From Gemmatimonadaceae bacterium (GTDB lineage Bacteria > Gemmatimonadota > Gemmatimonadetes > Gemmatimonadales > Gemmatimonadaceae), in the NCBI GenBank assembly GCA_030647905.1, contig JAUSJA010000031.1, positions 1 to 55,207 on the forward strand: DNA of 55,207 nucleotides, in the 5' to 3' direction. Under the pieces are notes generated by a model. It did no database searches, was not told the DNA's origin, and saw only the letters and a program-made list of their open reading frames with translations. Numbering within the stretch: the first letter of the stretch is position 1; each line of letters begins with the position of its first letter. The position numbers and the translations under genes were made by a program. This document shows positions 38,446-47,452 of the stretch, in pieces.

Positions 38446-39096
38446 ATGCCTGAGGCTTTGACGCCAATAGAGGGCTCGGTATACAACTATCTTCTCGACT
38501 TCACGGCAGAGAATACATACCAGCCGAGCATCCGCGACATCGGCAAGAAGTTCCAGATCAAGTCCACCAAGACGGTTTCCGACCTGCTTCAGTCGCTGAC
38601 CAGGAAAGGCTACATCGAGCGCGATCCGGCGCGCTCCCGCGGCGTCCGCCTTCTCGGCTTCACCGGCGGCGGAAAGACCAAGCCCGTGCCCTACTATGGA
38701 AAGATCCACGCCGGCGAGCCGTCGCTCCTTCCCGAGAATCGTCAGGGCTTCATTACCATGGACCGTCGCTTCATTCCAGCGGAAGAGGTGTACTTCCTCA
38801 AGGTGAAAGGCGACAGCATGATCGGCCGCGCCATCAGCGACGGCGATTTCGTGATGGTCAACCCGGTCGCGAAGCCCAAGGAGAACGACATCATCGCCGC
38901 CCGTCTCGGTGATGAAGCGACGGTGAAAACTTTGACCCACAACGACAGGTCAACAGTGCTCGCTGCCGCGAACCCGGCTGACCGCGACATCGAGGTGAAG
39001 CCAGGCGACGACTTCAAAATTCTGGGCGTCGTCTGCGGAGTGTTCCGCCCGTTCGTCACGATGGAAGCGATGACGGCCGAGCTGACCACCAGCTGA
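38446..39096 (+). CDS. lexA: LexA repressor
   Basis: A 216-residue SOS repressor. The N-terminal winged helix (about 1-70: TPIEGSVYNYL, KTVSDLLQSLTRKGYIERD) precedes the autocleavage site Ala89-Gly90 (IHAGEP). The catalytic dyad is Ser124 (GDSMIG) and Lys161 (DEATVKTL). ATG 38446 has GGAG five bases upstream; a GTG six bases earlier is possible. It directly follows gltX and meets a leftward gene five bases after its stop. Confidence 0.95.
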   Translation: MPEALTPIEGSVYNYLLDFTAENTYQPSIRDIGKKFQIKSTKTVSDLLQSLTRKGYIERDPARSRGVRLLGFTGGGKTKPVPYYGKIHAGEPSLLPENRQGFITMDRRFIPAEEVYFLKVKGDSMIGRAISDGDFVMVNPVAKPKENDIIAARLGDEATVKTLTHNDRSTVLAAANPADRDIEVKPGDDFKILGVVCGVFRPFVTMEAMTAELTTS

Positions 39097-39101
39097 AGCC
39101 G

Positions 39102-39986
39102 CTACTTGTCCGGCGGTGATTGCGCGGCAGGCTGATCGGCCTGTCGCGTTTTCTTTTCAGTGGCGGCGCGCTCGCGTTCCTTGCGCTCGCGAATGCTCTT
39201 TACGGCTTTCCTGAAATCCGCCTCGTTCATTCCCCGCTGCGCCTGCCAGAAAATGTCGGCATGGAGCTGGTTCTGCAGCCGGTTGCGGTCGTTGACCGTC
39301 GGATTTCCCGCCTGATTGATCGGAAGCAGCGCCAGCAGCACGGTCGGAATTGAGAACTTTCCGAGGCGAATGTATTGCGGATCGATTCCGTACTTCCGGC
39401 CGCCCTTCTCGAACGTCCAGTCTCCCGGCTTCCTCTGGTCCGAGGCAACGGCGATCGAATCGTTGAACGGCTGGACGATGGAGACGATGGCGCTATCGAG
39501 CTTTTCTTTCGCGCTCTTCGGCGCGGACACGATATCTCCCGGCGCCGCCCAGACCCTCGGGCCAGTATAGGTCGGGCGAATCCCGCGCGCTGGACCTCCA
39601 GTCCCGACCAGTGGGCCGCTTCCTCCTTCCTCCTCTGCCGGTGCGGGGGCCGGCGGGGGAGCGAAGGGAATGGTCGTTGGAATGGAAGTCGGTGCAACGA
39701 GCTTCGCGGGCGGCGTCTTCGAGACGGGACGGTTGTCGCCACCACTCCTCCCTGCCACCGGCCGACCGTCCGCCCTGGGCAGTCGGAGGAATCCGATTCG
39801 TTCCGCGGGTATCTCGGCCGACGGCGCGAGAGAGAAGATCATCGTGAATGCCGCCGGCGAGATCAGGAATCGCACGAGGGCAACCGCCAGCGCGATATGC
39901 AGCGCCACCGACACCGCGAACGAGCGAGTGGCCCGCTTGCGCGGCGCCGCGCCTTCCGGCGATCTCAATCCGCGAAGCGTGTTCAT
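39102..39986 (-). CDS. hypothetical single-pass membrane protein, TonB-like N-terminus
   Basis: A 294-residue protein. A cytoplasmic basic start is followed by one membrane segment (about 25-52, FAVSVALHIALAVALVRFL) and a Pro-rich linker (about 95-125: IPFAPPPAPAPAEEEGG), as in TonB-like proteins. The C-terminal part (GGRKYGIDPQYIRLGKFSIP, RLQNQLHADIFWQAQRGM) does not show a TonB box and was not recognised. Function is unknown. It is downstream of the aminotransferase gene in the opposite direction to lexA. Confidence 0.65.
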   Translation of the reverse strand: MNTLRGLRSPEGAAPRKRATRSFAVSVALHIALAVALVRFLISPAAFTMIFSLAPSAEIPAERIGFLRLPRADGRPVAGRSGGDNRPVSKTPPAKLVAPTSIPTTIPFAPPPAPAPAEEEGGSGPLVGTGGPARGIRPTYTGPRVWAAPGDIVSAPKSAKEKLDSAIVSIVQPFNDSIAVASDQRKPGDWTFEKGGRKYGIDPQYIRLGKFSIPTVLLALLPINQAGNPTVNDRNRLQNQLHADIFWQAQRGMNEADFRKAVKSIRERKERERAATEKKTRQADQPAAQSPPDK

Positions 39987-40010
39987 CAGATTTGAGACAC
40001 CGGGACCAGC

Positions 40011-41192
40011 TCAGGCCCCTACGCTCAGACGCGTCAGCACCCGACCCGCACGCGCCGCGGCCTCGCGCAGCCGCTCCGGCGACGTCACAAACGAGACCCT
40101 GAAGAACCCTTCACCGCCTTGACCGAACGACGACCCCGGCAGTACGATCACTCCTTCCTCCTCCATCAGAAACTCGGCGAATTCGGCGCTCGTGATGTGC
40201 TCGGGCAACGGTATCCACAGGTACATCGTGCCTAACGGAGCCACGCAGTCGAAGCCGTTCTCCCGGAACGCTTCCACCGCCGCGTCCCGCCGTTCCCTGA
40301 AAACGGCGATGTTGCGAGGCACGAACTCGGCCCAGTCGTCGAGCGCCGCGGCCGCCGCGGCCTGCACCGCCATGAACGCGCCGGTGTCCACGAACAGCTT
40401 CACCTTCGCCAGCGGCGCGACGAGCTCGCGCGCGCCGACCGCCCAGCCGCAGCGCCAGCCGGTCATGTTGTAGGTCTTGGACATCGAGTGGAACTCGATG
40501 GCAACTTTGCGCGCGCCATCCACCTCGAAAATACTCGGCGGCACGTAACCATCGAACGCCATCTCCGAGTAGGCGTTGTCATACACCAGCAGGATGTCGA
40601 GTTCCCGGCATCGGCGCACGACCCGCTCCAGATAATCCATCGGCGCGACGGCGGCGGTCGGGTTATTCGGATAGTTGAGATACAGGATCTTCGTTCGCTC
40701 GAGCACATCGCGCGGCAGCGTGTCGAGATCCACCAGGAAGCCGTTCTCGGGACGGAGCGCGTACCGGTACGGCTCGCCCTGCGCGAGCTGGGTGCCCCCG
40801 ACATACGCGAGATAGCCCGGCTCGGGAATGACGGCGACATCTCCATCCTCGATGTATGCGAGCGCCACGTGCGAGATGCCTTCCTTCGAGCCGATCAGCG
40901 GAACGATCTCGGTGAATGGATCGAACTCGAGCGAGAACCGCCGCTTCATGAATCGCGCGATCGCCTCGCGGTACTCGACGAGCCCAAGTCCGAATCCGTA
41001 CCGGCTCATGGACGGATTGCGCACGGCGGCGGCGAGCCGCTCGACGGCCACCGGAGGCGGCGCCAGATCGGCGTCGCCGGCGCCCAGGTCTATCACGTCC
41101 ACTCCGCGGGCGATGAGCTGCCGTTTTTTCTCCGGAAATTTGCCGAGCGGGTACTCGGGCAACGTGAGCAGCCGGTTGGCGTACCGCGGCAT
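40011..41192 (-). CDS. PLP-dependent aminotransferase, LL-diaminopimelate/aspartate type
   Basis: A 393-residue class I/II aminotransferase. LGAGDADLAPPPVAVE and SRYGFGLGLVEYREAIARFM begin the fold, YPNNPTAAV and VYDNAYSEMAFDGY follow, and the PLP lysine is in HSMSKTYNMTGWRCGWAVG. This pattern is typical of DapL-related and alanine/aspartate enzymes; the substrate is not certain. The ATG at 41192 shares TGATG with the FAH gene stop, so the two are translationally coupled. Confidence 0.9.
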   Translation of the reverse strand: MPRYANRLLTLPEYPLGKFPEKKRQLIARGVDVIDLGAGDADLAPPPVAVERLAAAVRNPSMSRYGFGLGLVEYREAIARFMKRRFSLEFDPFTEIVPLIGSKEGISHVALAYIEDGDVAVIPEPGYLAYVGGTQLAQGEPYRYALRPENGFLVDLDTLPRDVLERTKILYLNYPNNPTAAVAPMDYLERVVRRCRELDILLVYDNAYSEMAFDGYVPPSIFEVDGARKVAIEFHSMSKTYNMTGWRCGWAVGARELVAPLAKVKLFVDTGAFMAVQAAAAAALDDWAEFVPRNIAVFRERRDAAVEAFRENGFDCVAPLGTMYLWIPLPEHITSAEFAEFLMEEEGVIVLPGSSFGQGGEGFFRVSFVTSPERLREAAARAGRVLTRLSVGA

Positions 41193-41875
41193 CAGCCCGG
41201 GAGCCTCACCGGGTTGCTCACCTTGCTCAGTCCTTCTATCTCGACCTCGACGACGTCGCCGGCGTTGAGTGGAGCGACTCCGGCAGGTGTCCCGGTGGCG
41301 ACGACGTCGCCCGGCTCGAGCGTCATGACGTGCGACACGTACGACAGAAGCATCGGAATGGAGAACACCATCTCGCTCGTCGAGGCGCGCTGCTTCTCGA
41401 TTCCATTCACCCGCGTCACCACCGTCAGGTTCGCCAGATCGTGATCGCCTTCGGCGAGATTTCCGACAGGACAGAACGAATCGAAGCCTTTGGCCCGCGT
41501 CCACTGGCTGTCCTTCTTCTGAAGATCGCGAGCGGTCACGTCGTTCAGCGCGACAACGCCCAGCACCGCGCGCGATGCCTCCGCTTCCGATGCCTTCGTC
41601 AGCCGTTTGCCGATCACGATCCCTATCTCGCCTTCGAACTCGACGCGCTCCGATTGCGGGGGCAGCACGATCGGGTCGCCGTCGCCGATGATGCTCGTCG
41701 AGGGCTTGAGGAAGAAGAGCGGCTCGACGGGGACTTCGTTGCCGAGCTCCTTCGCGTGCTCGCGATAGTTGCGCCCGATGCACACAATCTTTCCCGGCCT
41801 GTCGATTCCTCGCCGAACGCCGGCGACGTCGACGCCCCCGGCAAGTGGGTCATCCAGTCTCAGCTCCGCCATCAC
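41192..41875 (-). CDS. fumarylacetoacetate hydrolase (FAH) family protein
   Basis: A 227-residue FAH-fold protein. IVCIGRNYREHAKELG, the metal ligands in VEFEGEIGIVIGK and VVALNDVTARDLQKKD, and VMTLEPGDVVATGTPAGV are diagnostic. Relatives include oxaloacetate decarboxylase/acylpyruvate hydrolases and 2-hydroxyhepta-dienedioate isomerases, so the substrate is open. GTG at 41875 is followed by an ATG; either could be used. It lies 21 bases after dinG and couples to the aminotransferase. Confidence 0.9.
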   Translation of the reverse strand: MMAELRLDDPLAGGVDVAGVRRGIDRPGKIVCIGRNYREHAKELGNEVPVEPLFFLKPSTSIIGDGDPIVLPPQSERVEFEGEIGIVIGKRLTKASEAEASRAVLGVVALNDVTARDLQKKDSQWTRAKGFDSFCPVGNLAEGDHDLANLTVVTRVNGIEKQRASTSEMVFSIPMLLSYVSHVMTLEPGDVVATGTPAGVAPLNAGDVVEVEIEGLSKVSNPVRLPG

Positions 41876-41896
41876 CGCCTCACTTGTTGCGCGTCT

Positions 41897-44095
41897 TCAT
41901 TCCTGTTCGGACACCGCGTAGAACTCGCGCAGTTGCCTCGAGATGTCATTCCAATCTACAAGAATTCGCCTCGCCGGAGGCAGCGCGCGCAGCAGCGTCG
42001 CGCCGTATCCCTTGGTCACGACTCGCGGATCCGCGATGACGATCGCGCCGCGGTCGGTGGACGAGCGGATCAGACGCCCGAATCCCTGCTTCAGGCGCAG
42101 CGCCGCATGCGGCACCATGTACTCCGCGAACGGATCGCCGCCGCGCTCGGCGATGGCTTCGCAGTGCGCCGCCGTCATTGGCTCTGTCGGGACTCGAAAC
42201 GGCAGCTTCGCAATGAGCAGCCCGCGAAGCGCGTGACCAGCGACGTCCACGCCTTCCCAGTACGATGACGTACCTATGAGCACCGCCCGCCCCGATTCGC
42301 GGAATCGCATCAGAAGTGAATCACGCGATTCCTCGCCGTGCACGAGCAGAGGCCGCTCCGCTGCCATGCCCCGCTCGCGCAGCTCGGCCGCCGCCTGCCG
42401 CACGTCGCGATGACTGGTGAACAGCACGAAGATCCCGCCGTCAGACGCTTCGGTGAAGTCACCGACCATCCGCATCACCGACCTGAAATGTCCGGCGGCA
42501 TCCGTGTTCGGAGCGGGCGTGTCCGTGGGAATCGCGAGAATCGCCTGACGCGCGAAGTCGAAGGGCGACGGGAACGATTCCGTCACCGGCTGAATCCGGA
42601 GCTGATCCACTCCCAGGCGCCCGCTCAGGAACTCGAAACGCAAATCAGTTGAAAGCGTCGCGCTCGTCACGACCGTTGTCTTCATCCGCGCGAACAGATC
42701 GTCACGCAGGATCGGAGCGAGATCGAGCGGAACCCACGTCACCCCGATGTTGCCCTCGCCGCCGCGCGACTCGACCCAGCGGATTCGCTTGTGCGCGTCG
42801 GATCCGGGCTCGAGCGCGCCGTGCATCGCGGCGGCGAGCGCCTCGAGTCTCCTGCCGGCGCCGCGCAGCTCGCTCACGAGCGCGACGGTCGCTTCGTCGC
42901 GCGTCGTCTCGCCCTCGAGGCGCTGCCGGATCATCGCGATGCTGTCGGTGATCAAGGCCGTCGAGGTAATGAAATCCTCGAGAGCGGCACCAAGCCCCGC
43001 ACGCCAGATGGAGTTGGTCGCGAAATCGTCGGTGAGCCGAACCACCGGCTGCGCGCTCTCCCGCAGGAATGTCTCGAGCAGGTCGAACACCTGCGTGCCT
43101 TTTTCGCGCGCGGCGTCGAGCGCGGGACGAATCTTCCGGTCGAGAAGATCGAGACTGGCGATGCTGAACATGTCGTCGCGGCGGGCCAGCAATCTCTGCT
43201 CCAGCGCTGCGAGCAGACCACGTCCAGCGCGGCGACCTGACGGGGTGCGCGCGAGACGCGAAAGAAGCCGCTGCATTCCGCGTCGAGTTCCGCTCTCACC
43301 AAGATGCGCGGCTGCCGCGTCCTCGAGATGATGGCCCTCGTCTATCACGAGCCGGTTGTACGCCGGAATCACGGCGGCGTCTTCCCAGTTCTGCGCCGCG
43401 CGGCGGACCGCCAGGTCGGACATCAGCAGATGGTGGTTCACCACCACCACATCCGCCTGTGCCGCTTCACGTCGCGCGCGGAAGAGAAAACACTTTTCGT
43501 AATGCGGGCACTCGGCGCGCGTGCACAGATCCGGCTCCGCCGCGACTTCGTCCCACACTTCGGCGCTCGGCGGATACGAAAGATCGCTCAGCGATCCATC
43601 CTCGGTGCGCGATGCCCACTCGGCGATCGTATCGAGACTGCCGCCCTGGTCGTCGAGCAGAGTGGACCCAACGAGCTTCGCCTGCTCGAGACGCAGCAGA
43701 CACAGGTAGTTGCGCCAACCCTTCAGCAGCGCGAAACGTACCGGCTGCTGCCGGGCGAGCGCGGCGGCGAGGAACGGCAGATCCTTTCGTACGAGCTGTT
43801 CCTGGAGATTGATCGTGTTCGTCGAAACGACGGTGCGCTCGTTGACCAAGGCTGCCCACCGCAGCGCCGGCAGGAGATATCCGAGCGATTTGCCAACGCC
43901 GGTGCCCGCCTCGATCAGTCCGACGCCACCGTCGTTGTAGAGCGTCGCGATAGTCTTCGCCATATCGCGCTGCGCGGGGCGATCCTCGTATTGCCGCATC
44001 ACTGCCGCGATCGGACCCATGGGACCGAGGTCCGCCGCAACCGATTCAGGATCGAGCTGGGCGGGCTCCGCGGCGACACCGGGAAAAGCGATCAC
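41897..44095 (-). CDS. dinG: DinG-family ATP-dependent DNA helicase
   Basis: A 732-residue XPD/DinG-like superfamily 2 helicase. Walker A is in EAGTGVGKSLGYL (about residue 62), the [4Fe-4S] cluster cysteines occur in YLCLLRLEQAK and CTRAECPHYEKC, the DEAH-type box is VIDEGHH, and QGFGRLIRS carries helicase motif VI. The start GTG shares GTGA with the rsmI stop. lexA is only 2.8 kb away but on the other strand. It may act in repair of R-loops or replication blocks. Confidence 0.92.
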   Translation of the reverse strand: MIAFPGVAAEPAQLDPESVAADLGPMGPIAAVMRQYEDRPAQRDMAKTIATLYNDGGVGLIEAGTGVGKSLGYLLPALRWAALVNERTVVSTNTINLQEQLVRKDLPFLAAALARQQPVRFALLKGWRNYLCLLRLEQAKLVGSTLLDDQGGSLDTIAEWASRTEDGSLSDLSYPPSAEVWDEVAAEPDLCTRAECPHYEKCFLFRARREAAQADVVVVNHHLLMSDLAVRRAAQNWEDAAVIPAYNRLVIDEGHHLEDAAAAHLGESGTRRGMQRLLSRLARTPSGRRAGRGLLAALEQRLLARRDDMFSIASLDLLDRKIRPALDAAREKGTQVFDLLETFLRESAQPVVRLTDDFATNSIWRAGLGAALEDFITSTALITDSIAMIRQRLEGETTRDEATVALVSELRGAGRRLEALAAAMHGALEPGSDAHKRIRWVESRGGEGNIGVTWVPLDLAPILRDDLFARMKTTVVTSATLSTDLRFEFLSGRLGVDQLRIQPVTESFPSPFDFARQAILAIPTDTPAPNTDAAGHFRSVMRMVGDFTEASDGGIFVLFTSHRDVRQAAAELRERGMAAERPLLVHGEESRDSLLMRFRESGRAVLIGTSSYWEGVDVAGHALRGLLIAKLPFRVPTEPMTAAHCEAIAERGGDPFAEYMVPHAALRLKQGFGRLIRSSTDRGAIVIADPRVVTKGYGATLLRALPPARRILVDWNDISRQLREFYAVSEQE

Positions 44096-44928
44096 TCCTC
44101 GTGCGCCAGACGGTACGCGAGGTTACGCGGCGCGCCGTGCTCGCTCATCAATCGCTCCATTGTCTCGCGAGGCGGCACTCCGTCGGCACGAAGCTGCCGC
44201 GCGGCTTCACGAATCGAATCCTCGCTTGGCGCCGTGGGTGACACTCCTCCGATGAGGATGACAACTTCTCCCCGCGGCGGCGTGTCGGCGAATCGTTCCG
44301 AGAGCTCCGCCACCGTTCCGCGCGCGAACTCCTCGAACTTCTTCGTCAGCTCGCGCGCAACGACCGCGGCGCGGCTTCCCGCCCCCGCCTCCGCGAGCTC
44401 CTTCAATGTCGCGCCAACGCGCAGCGGAGATTCGTAGATGATCGCCGCATGAGTGAGCCGCATGATATCCGTGAGGGCGCGATGCCGGTCCTTCCCTTTG
44501 CGGGGGAGAAATCCGAAGAAGGTGAACTGATCGCCGGCGATGCCCGACGCTACCAGCGCCGCGAGCAACGCCGAGGCGCCGGGCACAGGAATGACGTCAA
44601 TGCCGGCAGCGATCGCCGCCGCGACCAGCCGCGCTCCCGGATCCGACAACAGCGGCGTTCCCGCATCGGTGATGAGCGCGATGGCCTCGCCCGCCTCGAG
44701 CCGCCTGACGAGACGCGGCGTCTCCCGCGCCTCGTTGTACTCGTGATACGCCGAGCATCGCGTGGTGATCTGGTAGTGGTCCAGCAGCCGGCGCGAGTGG
44801 CGCGTGTCCTCGGCAACGACAAGCGCGGCCGAGGAGAGAACCTCGACCGCGCGAAACGACATGTCTCCCATGTTGCCGATGGGAGTGCTGACGATGTAGA
44901 GAGCCCCTCCCGTCGTGGGCTCCGGCAT
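44092..44928 (-). CDS. rsmI: 16S rRNA 2'-O-ribose C1402 methyltransferase
   Basis: A 278-residue SAM-dependent RsmI protein. YIVSTPIGNMGDMSFRAVE opens the catalytic domain, EDTRHSRRLLDHY and LITDAGTPLLSDPG follow, and FFGFLPRKGKDR and YESPLRVGATLKEL are conserved. The C-terminal helical part is present. It lies 20 bases downstream of trxA and overlaps the dinG start. Confidence 0.95.
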   Translation of the reverse strand: MPEPTTGGALYIVSTPIGNMGDMSFRAVEVLSSAALVVAEDTRHSRRLLDHYQITTRCSAYHEYNEARETPRLVRRLEAGEAIALITDAGTPLLSDPGARLVAAAIAAGIDVIPVPGASALLAALVASGIAGDQFTFFGFLPRKGKDRHRALTDIMRLTHAAIIYESPLRVGATLKELAEAGAGSRAAVVARELTKKFEEFARGTVAELSERFADTPPRGEVVILIGGVSPTAPSEDSIREAARQLRADGVPPRETMERLMSEHGAPRNLAYRLAHEE

Positions 44929-44948
44929 TCAGCAGCCCGGCAGGAAGA

Positions 44949-45275
44949 TCAGGCTTCGTGCTGCTTGAATTTCGTCTCCAGCTGCGACTTCGGCACGGCT
45001 CCGATGACCCGATCCACGAGCTTCCCGTCCTTGAAGAAGAGGACAGCAGGAATCGAACGGATATCGAACCGCTGGGCGGTCCGGTTGTTCGTGTCCACGT
45101 CGAGCTTGGCGACCTTGGCCTTCCCCGCGTATTCCACCGCGAGCTGGTCCAGAACCGGCCCGATCATCTTGCACGGGCCACACCACGCCGCCCAGAAGTC
45201 CACCACGGCCAGTCCCTCATGCTTCTCGATCTCGGCCTCGAAATTATTGTCCGTAACTTCGAACGCATTCGACAT
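44949..45275 (-). CDS. trxA: thioredoxin
   Basis: A 108-residue cytosolic thioredoxin with the redox motif WCGPC at residues 31-35 and the cis-proline region IRSIPAVLFF. It reduces protein disulfides and donates electrons to ribonucleotide and PAPS reductases. It is the first gene of the leftward group trxA-rsmI-dinG-FAH-aminotransferase and is divergent from mce, with about 75 bases between. Confidence 0.96.
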   Translation of the reverse strand: MSNAFEVTDNNFEAEIEKHEGLAVVDFWAAWCGPCKMIGPVLDQLAVEYAGKAKVAKLDVDTNNRTAQRFDIRSIPAVLFFKDGKLVDRVIGAVPKSQLETKFKQHEA

Positions 45276-45350
45276 TTAACGCCCTCATCGGCGGGGATAC
45301 CCCGCCCGTCTCGCTGGATTAAGTTTGACTCACTCTTCGATCGAAATCTA

Positions 45351-45761
45351 ATGCAACATCCAAACCCAAAGGGGACCCGGATTTCCCACGTTGGAATCGC
45401 TCTCGCCTCGATCGCCGAGGCGATGCCGTTCTACCGTGACATCCTCCGTATGGACGAGGCCGAAATTGCGGATTCCGACGGCGCGAGTATCAGCGCGCTC
45501 CAGGCAGGCGAGTCACTGATCGAGCTTCTCGAGCCGGACGGAGAGGACACGCCGATCGGGAAATTCATTGCCCGCCGCGGAGCCGGGATCCATCATATCT
45601 GCTTCGCGGTGGACGATCTCGACGCAACGCTGGAGCGGTGCCGGAAGGCCGGTGTCCGGCTCATAGACGAGGTTCCGCGAATCGGCGCGGAGGGCAAGCG
45701 GATCGCGTTCCTTCATCCGGGCTCGACAGCGGGAATTCTCGTCGAGCTTTCGGAGCACTGA
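45351..45761 (+). CDS. mce: methylmalonyl-CoA epimerase
   Basis: A 136-residue vicinal-oxygen-chelate protein. ISHVGIALASIAEAMPFY, the Glu in SLIELLEP, GAGIHHICFAVDDLDATL and FLHPGSTAGILVEL give the metal site and the MCE pattern. It epimerises (2R)/(2S)-methylmalonyl-CoA in propionate metabolism, which fits the short-chain acyl-CoA genes elsewhere in the window. The mutase genes are not here. Confidence 0.92.
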   Translation: MQHPNPKGTRISHVGIALASIAEAMPFYRDILRMDEAEIADSDGASISALQAGESLIELLEPDGEDTPIGKFIARRGAGIHHICFAVDDLDATLERCRKAGVRLIDEVPRIGAEGKRIAFLHPGSTAGILVELSEH

Positions 45762-45817
45762 TCGCCAGAGCGCGCGCGGCGAGCCAACGCGCACATGCCG
45801 GTAACCGGGCGGCGGAG

Positions 45818-46288
45818 CTACCGGTTCGTGCCGCGGCAGAAATCGCGCACGGCGGCGATCTCCATGTTGTCCACGTAGTAGCGGTTGGACGGACCCTGAA
45901 TTGCGTAGAAGCGCGGGGTGCGGATGTTCGTTCCGCGCGTCAACTCGGTGGCGACGACGCGATGACCGCCTTCTCCCACAGTCTCGCCGAGAATGCGAAA
46001 TTTGTCGTGGCCGAAGTAGCACTGAAGAATGATCAGCCGCTTCTCCAGCTCTTCCCTGTCCATGTTGTCGCGCGACGGTCCCTTGTTCGTGCCGAATATC
46101 ACGGACATGGCCTGAATGTCCTGGGCATGGACGGCGTTGAGAAACTGCTCGACGGCGGCTCGCGGCGTGGCCGCGCCGGTCATGTGACTCACCGTTGGCG
46201 ACGGCGCGCCCACGGGGGAACTGGTCGTCGTGGTCACTGCGCGCGAGCACGCGGTGAGCAGGAAAATCGCGAGCAAGGTCTTCTTCAC
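45818..46288 (-). CDS. lipoprotein of unknown function
   Basis: A protein of about 156 residues. The signal KKTLLAIFLLTAC ends with a typical lipobox (LTAC, Cys14), then a Ser/Thr/Pro linker and a domain (AAVEQFLNAVHAQDIQAMS) that resembles SnoaL/NTF2-like folds by the pattern of its first helix. That resemblance is weak. GTG 46288 with GGAG at seven bases is chosen; the frame upstream is open but unsupported. Divergent from pdxJ with 44 bases between. Confidence 0.7.
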   Translation of the reverse strand: MKKTLLAIFLLTACSRAVTTTTSSPVGAPSPTVSHMTGAATPRAAVEQFLNAVHAQDIQAMSVIFGTNKGPSRDNMDREELEKRLIILQCYFGHDKFRILGETVGEGGHRVVATELTRGTNIRTPRFYAIQGPSNRYYVDNMEIAAVRDFCRGTNR

Positions 46289-46332
46289 ACGGTACTCCAC
46301 GGAAGTTGGTGCGAACCTAACGGGCGGGGGAA

Positions 46333-47061
46333 ATGGCAGCAAGACATCAACGGCTCTATGTGAACATAGATCACGTCGCGACTCTGAGGCAGGCGCGGCG
46401 TGGATTCGAGCCGAGCCCCATCGAGGCCGCGGCATTGTGCGAGTCCGCCGGCGCGGACGGGATCACTGCGCATCTGCGCGAGGATCGCCGGCACATACAG
46501 GACGCCGACGTGGAGACACTCGCAACCTCGGTGCGCACGTATCTCAACCTCGAGGCGGGGTGCGCGGAGGAGATGATAGACATCGCGCTGAGACTTCGGC
46601 CGCCACAGGTGACGCTCGTTCCGGAGAAGCGCGAGGAGGTTACGACCGAAGGAGGACTCGACGTCGTGCGAGAGCGCGAGCGGGTCGCGCGGGCCGTGTC
46701 CCGGCTGCGCGAAGCCGGCATTCGTGTGAGTCTTTTCATTGATCCCGATCTCACCGCCGTCAGAATGTCGAAGGAGCTCGGCGCCGACGCGATCGAGCTG
46801 CACACGGGCGATTATGCGAATCGCCCGCACGTACCTGATACACTCGAGGCGCTGAAAAGCGCCGCGCGCGAAGGCGCCGAAGCGGGTCTCGCGGTTCACG
46901 CCGGCCACGGTCTCACGGTGGCGAATGTCGGGCCGGTGGCGGCAATTCCGGAGATCGAGGAGCTCAATATCGGTCACTCCATCGTCAGCCGGGCCCTGTT
47001 CGTCGGACTGGCCGAAGCCGTGCAGGAAATACGGCAGGCGATGGACGCGGCGCGCGAATGA
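46333..47061 (+). CDS. pdxJ: pyridoxine 5'-phosphate synthase
   Basis: A 242-residue TIM-barrel enzyme of the DXP-dependent vitamin B6 pathway. LYVNIDHVATLRQAR, GADGITAHLREDRRHI, VTLVPEKREEVTTEGG and LNIGHSIVSRALFVGL are all conserved. It condenses 1-amino-propan-2-one 3-phosphate with DXP. It leads a rightward group with a hypothetical gene and the flippase-like protein. Confidence 0.96.
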   Translation: MAARHQRLYVNIDHVATLRQARRGFEPSPIEAAALCESAGADGITAHLREDRRHIQDADVETLATSVRTYLNLEAGCAEEMIDIALRLRPPQVTLVPEKREEVTTEGGLDVVRERERVARAVSRLREAGIRVSLFIDPDLTAVRMSKELGADAIELHTGDYANRPHVPDTLEALKSAAREGAEAGLAVHAGHGLTVANVGPVAAIPEIEELNIGHSIVSRALFVGLAEAVQEIRQAMDAARE

Positions 47062-47077
47062 GCCGAGATTTGAGACG

Positions 47078-47449
47078 ATGACTTCCGGCGACGACCTCAT
47101 TCCGATCTCCAGCCTCTTCTTCGACGGGCCCGGTCCGCACGTCGTGCGAGCCGGCTTTCCGCCGGAAGGCCGTGCGGTGCCGACATTCACTCCGGCCCGC
47201 GGGCAGGAGCTGCGCGCGCTGCTCAACACGAGCATTGCGCAGCTCGGCGCCGTGTCGGGAGAGACGCGGCGGAGGACACCGGTGCCACTCCCGCCCCCGG
47301 TCGCGATCGAAACGCTGCTGTATCGCGGGCGCGCCGCGTTCGACCGCGCGCTCGATGTCCGCAACGACATCGTGGACGCCGGCGGCAATCCATCCACGGA
47401 GAAGATCGACGAGCTGCTCGATCTCGTCGCGCTCGCAGCGACCGAGTAG
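47078..47449 (+). CDS. hypothetical protein
   Basis: A 123-residue soluble protein starting at ATG 47078, 16 bases after pdxJ. No signal peptide or transmembrane segment. Recognisable features are a proline-rich centre (PVPLPPPVAIETLLYRGR) and a helical C-terminus. Conserved family not identified. It is three bases from the following membrane protein, so it is cotranscribed. Confidence 0.65.
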   Translation: MTSGDDLIPISSLFFDGPGPHVVRAGFPPEGRAVPTFTPARGQELRALLNTSIAQLGAVSGETRRRTPVPLPPPVAIETLLYRGRAAFDRALDVRNDIVDAGGNPSTEKIDELLDLVALAATE

Positions 47450-47452
47450 GCC

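Noticed and set aside
36813-38486. Long reverse-strand frame opposite gltX (557 codons)
   Set aside because: Fully overlaps a clear synthetase and extends into lexA; no domain is visible.
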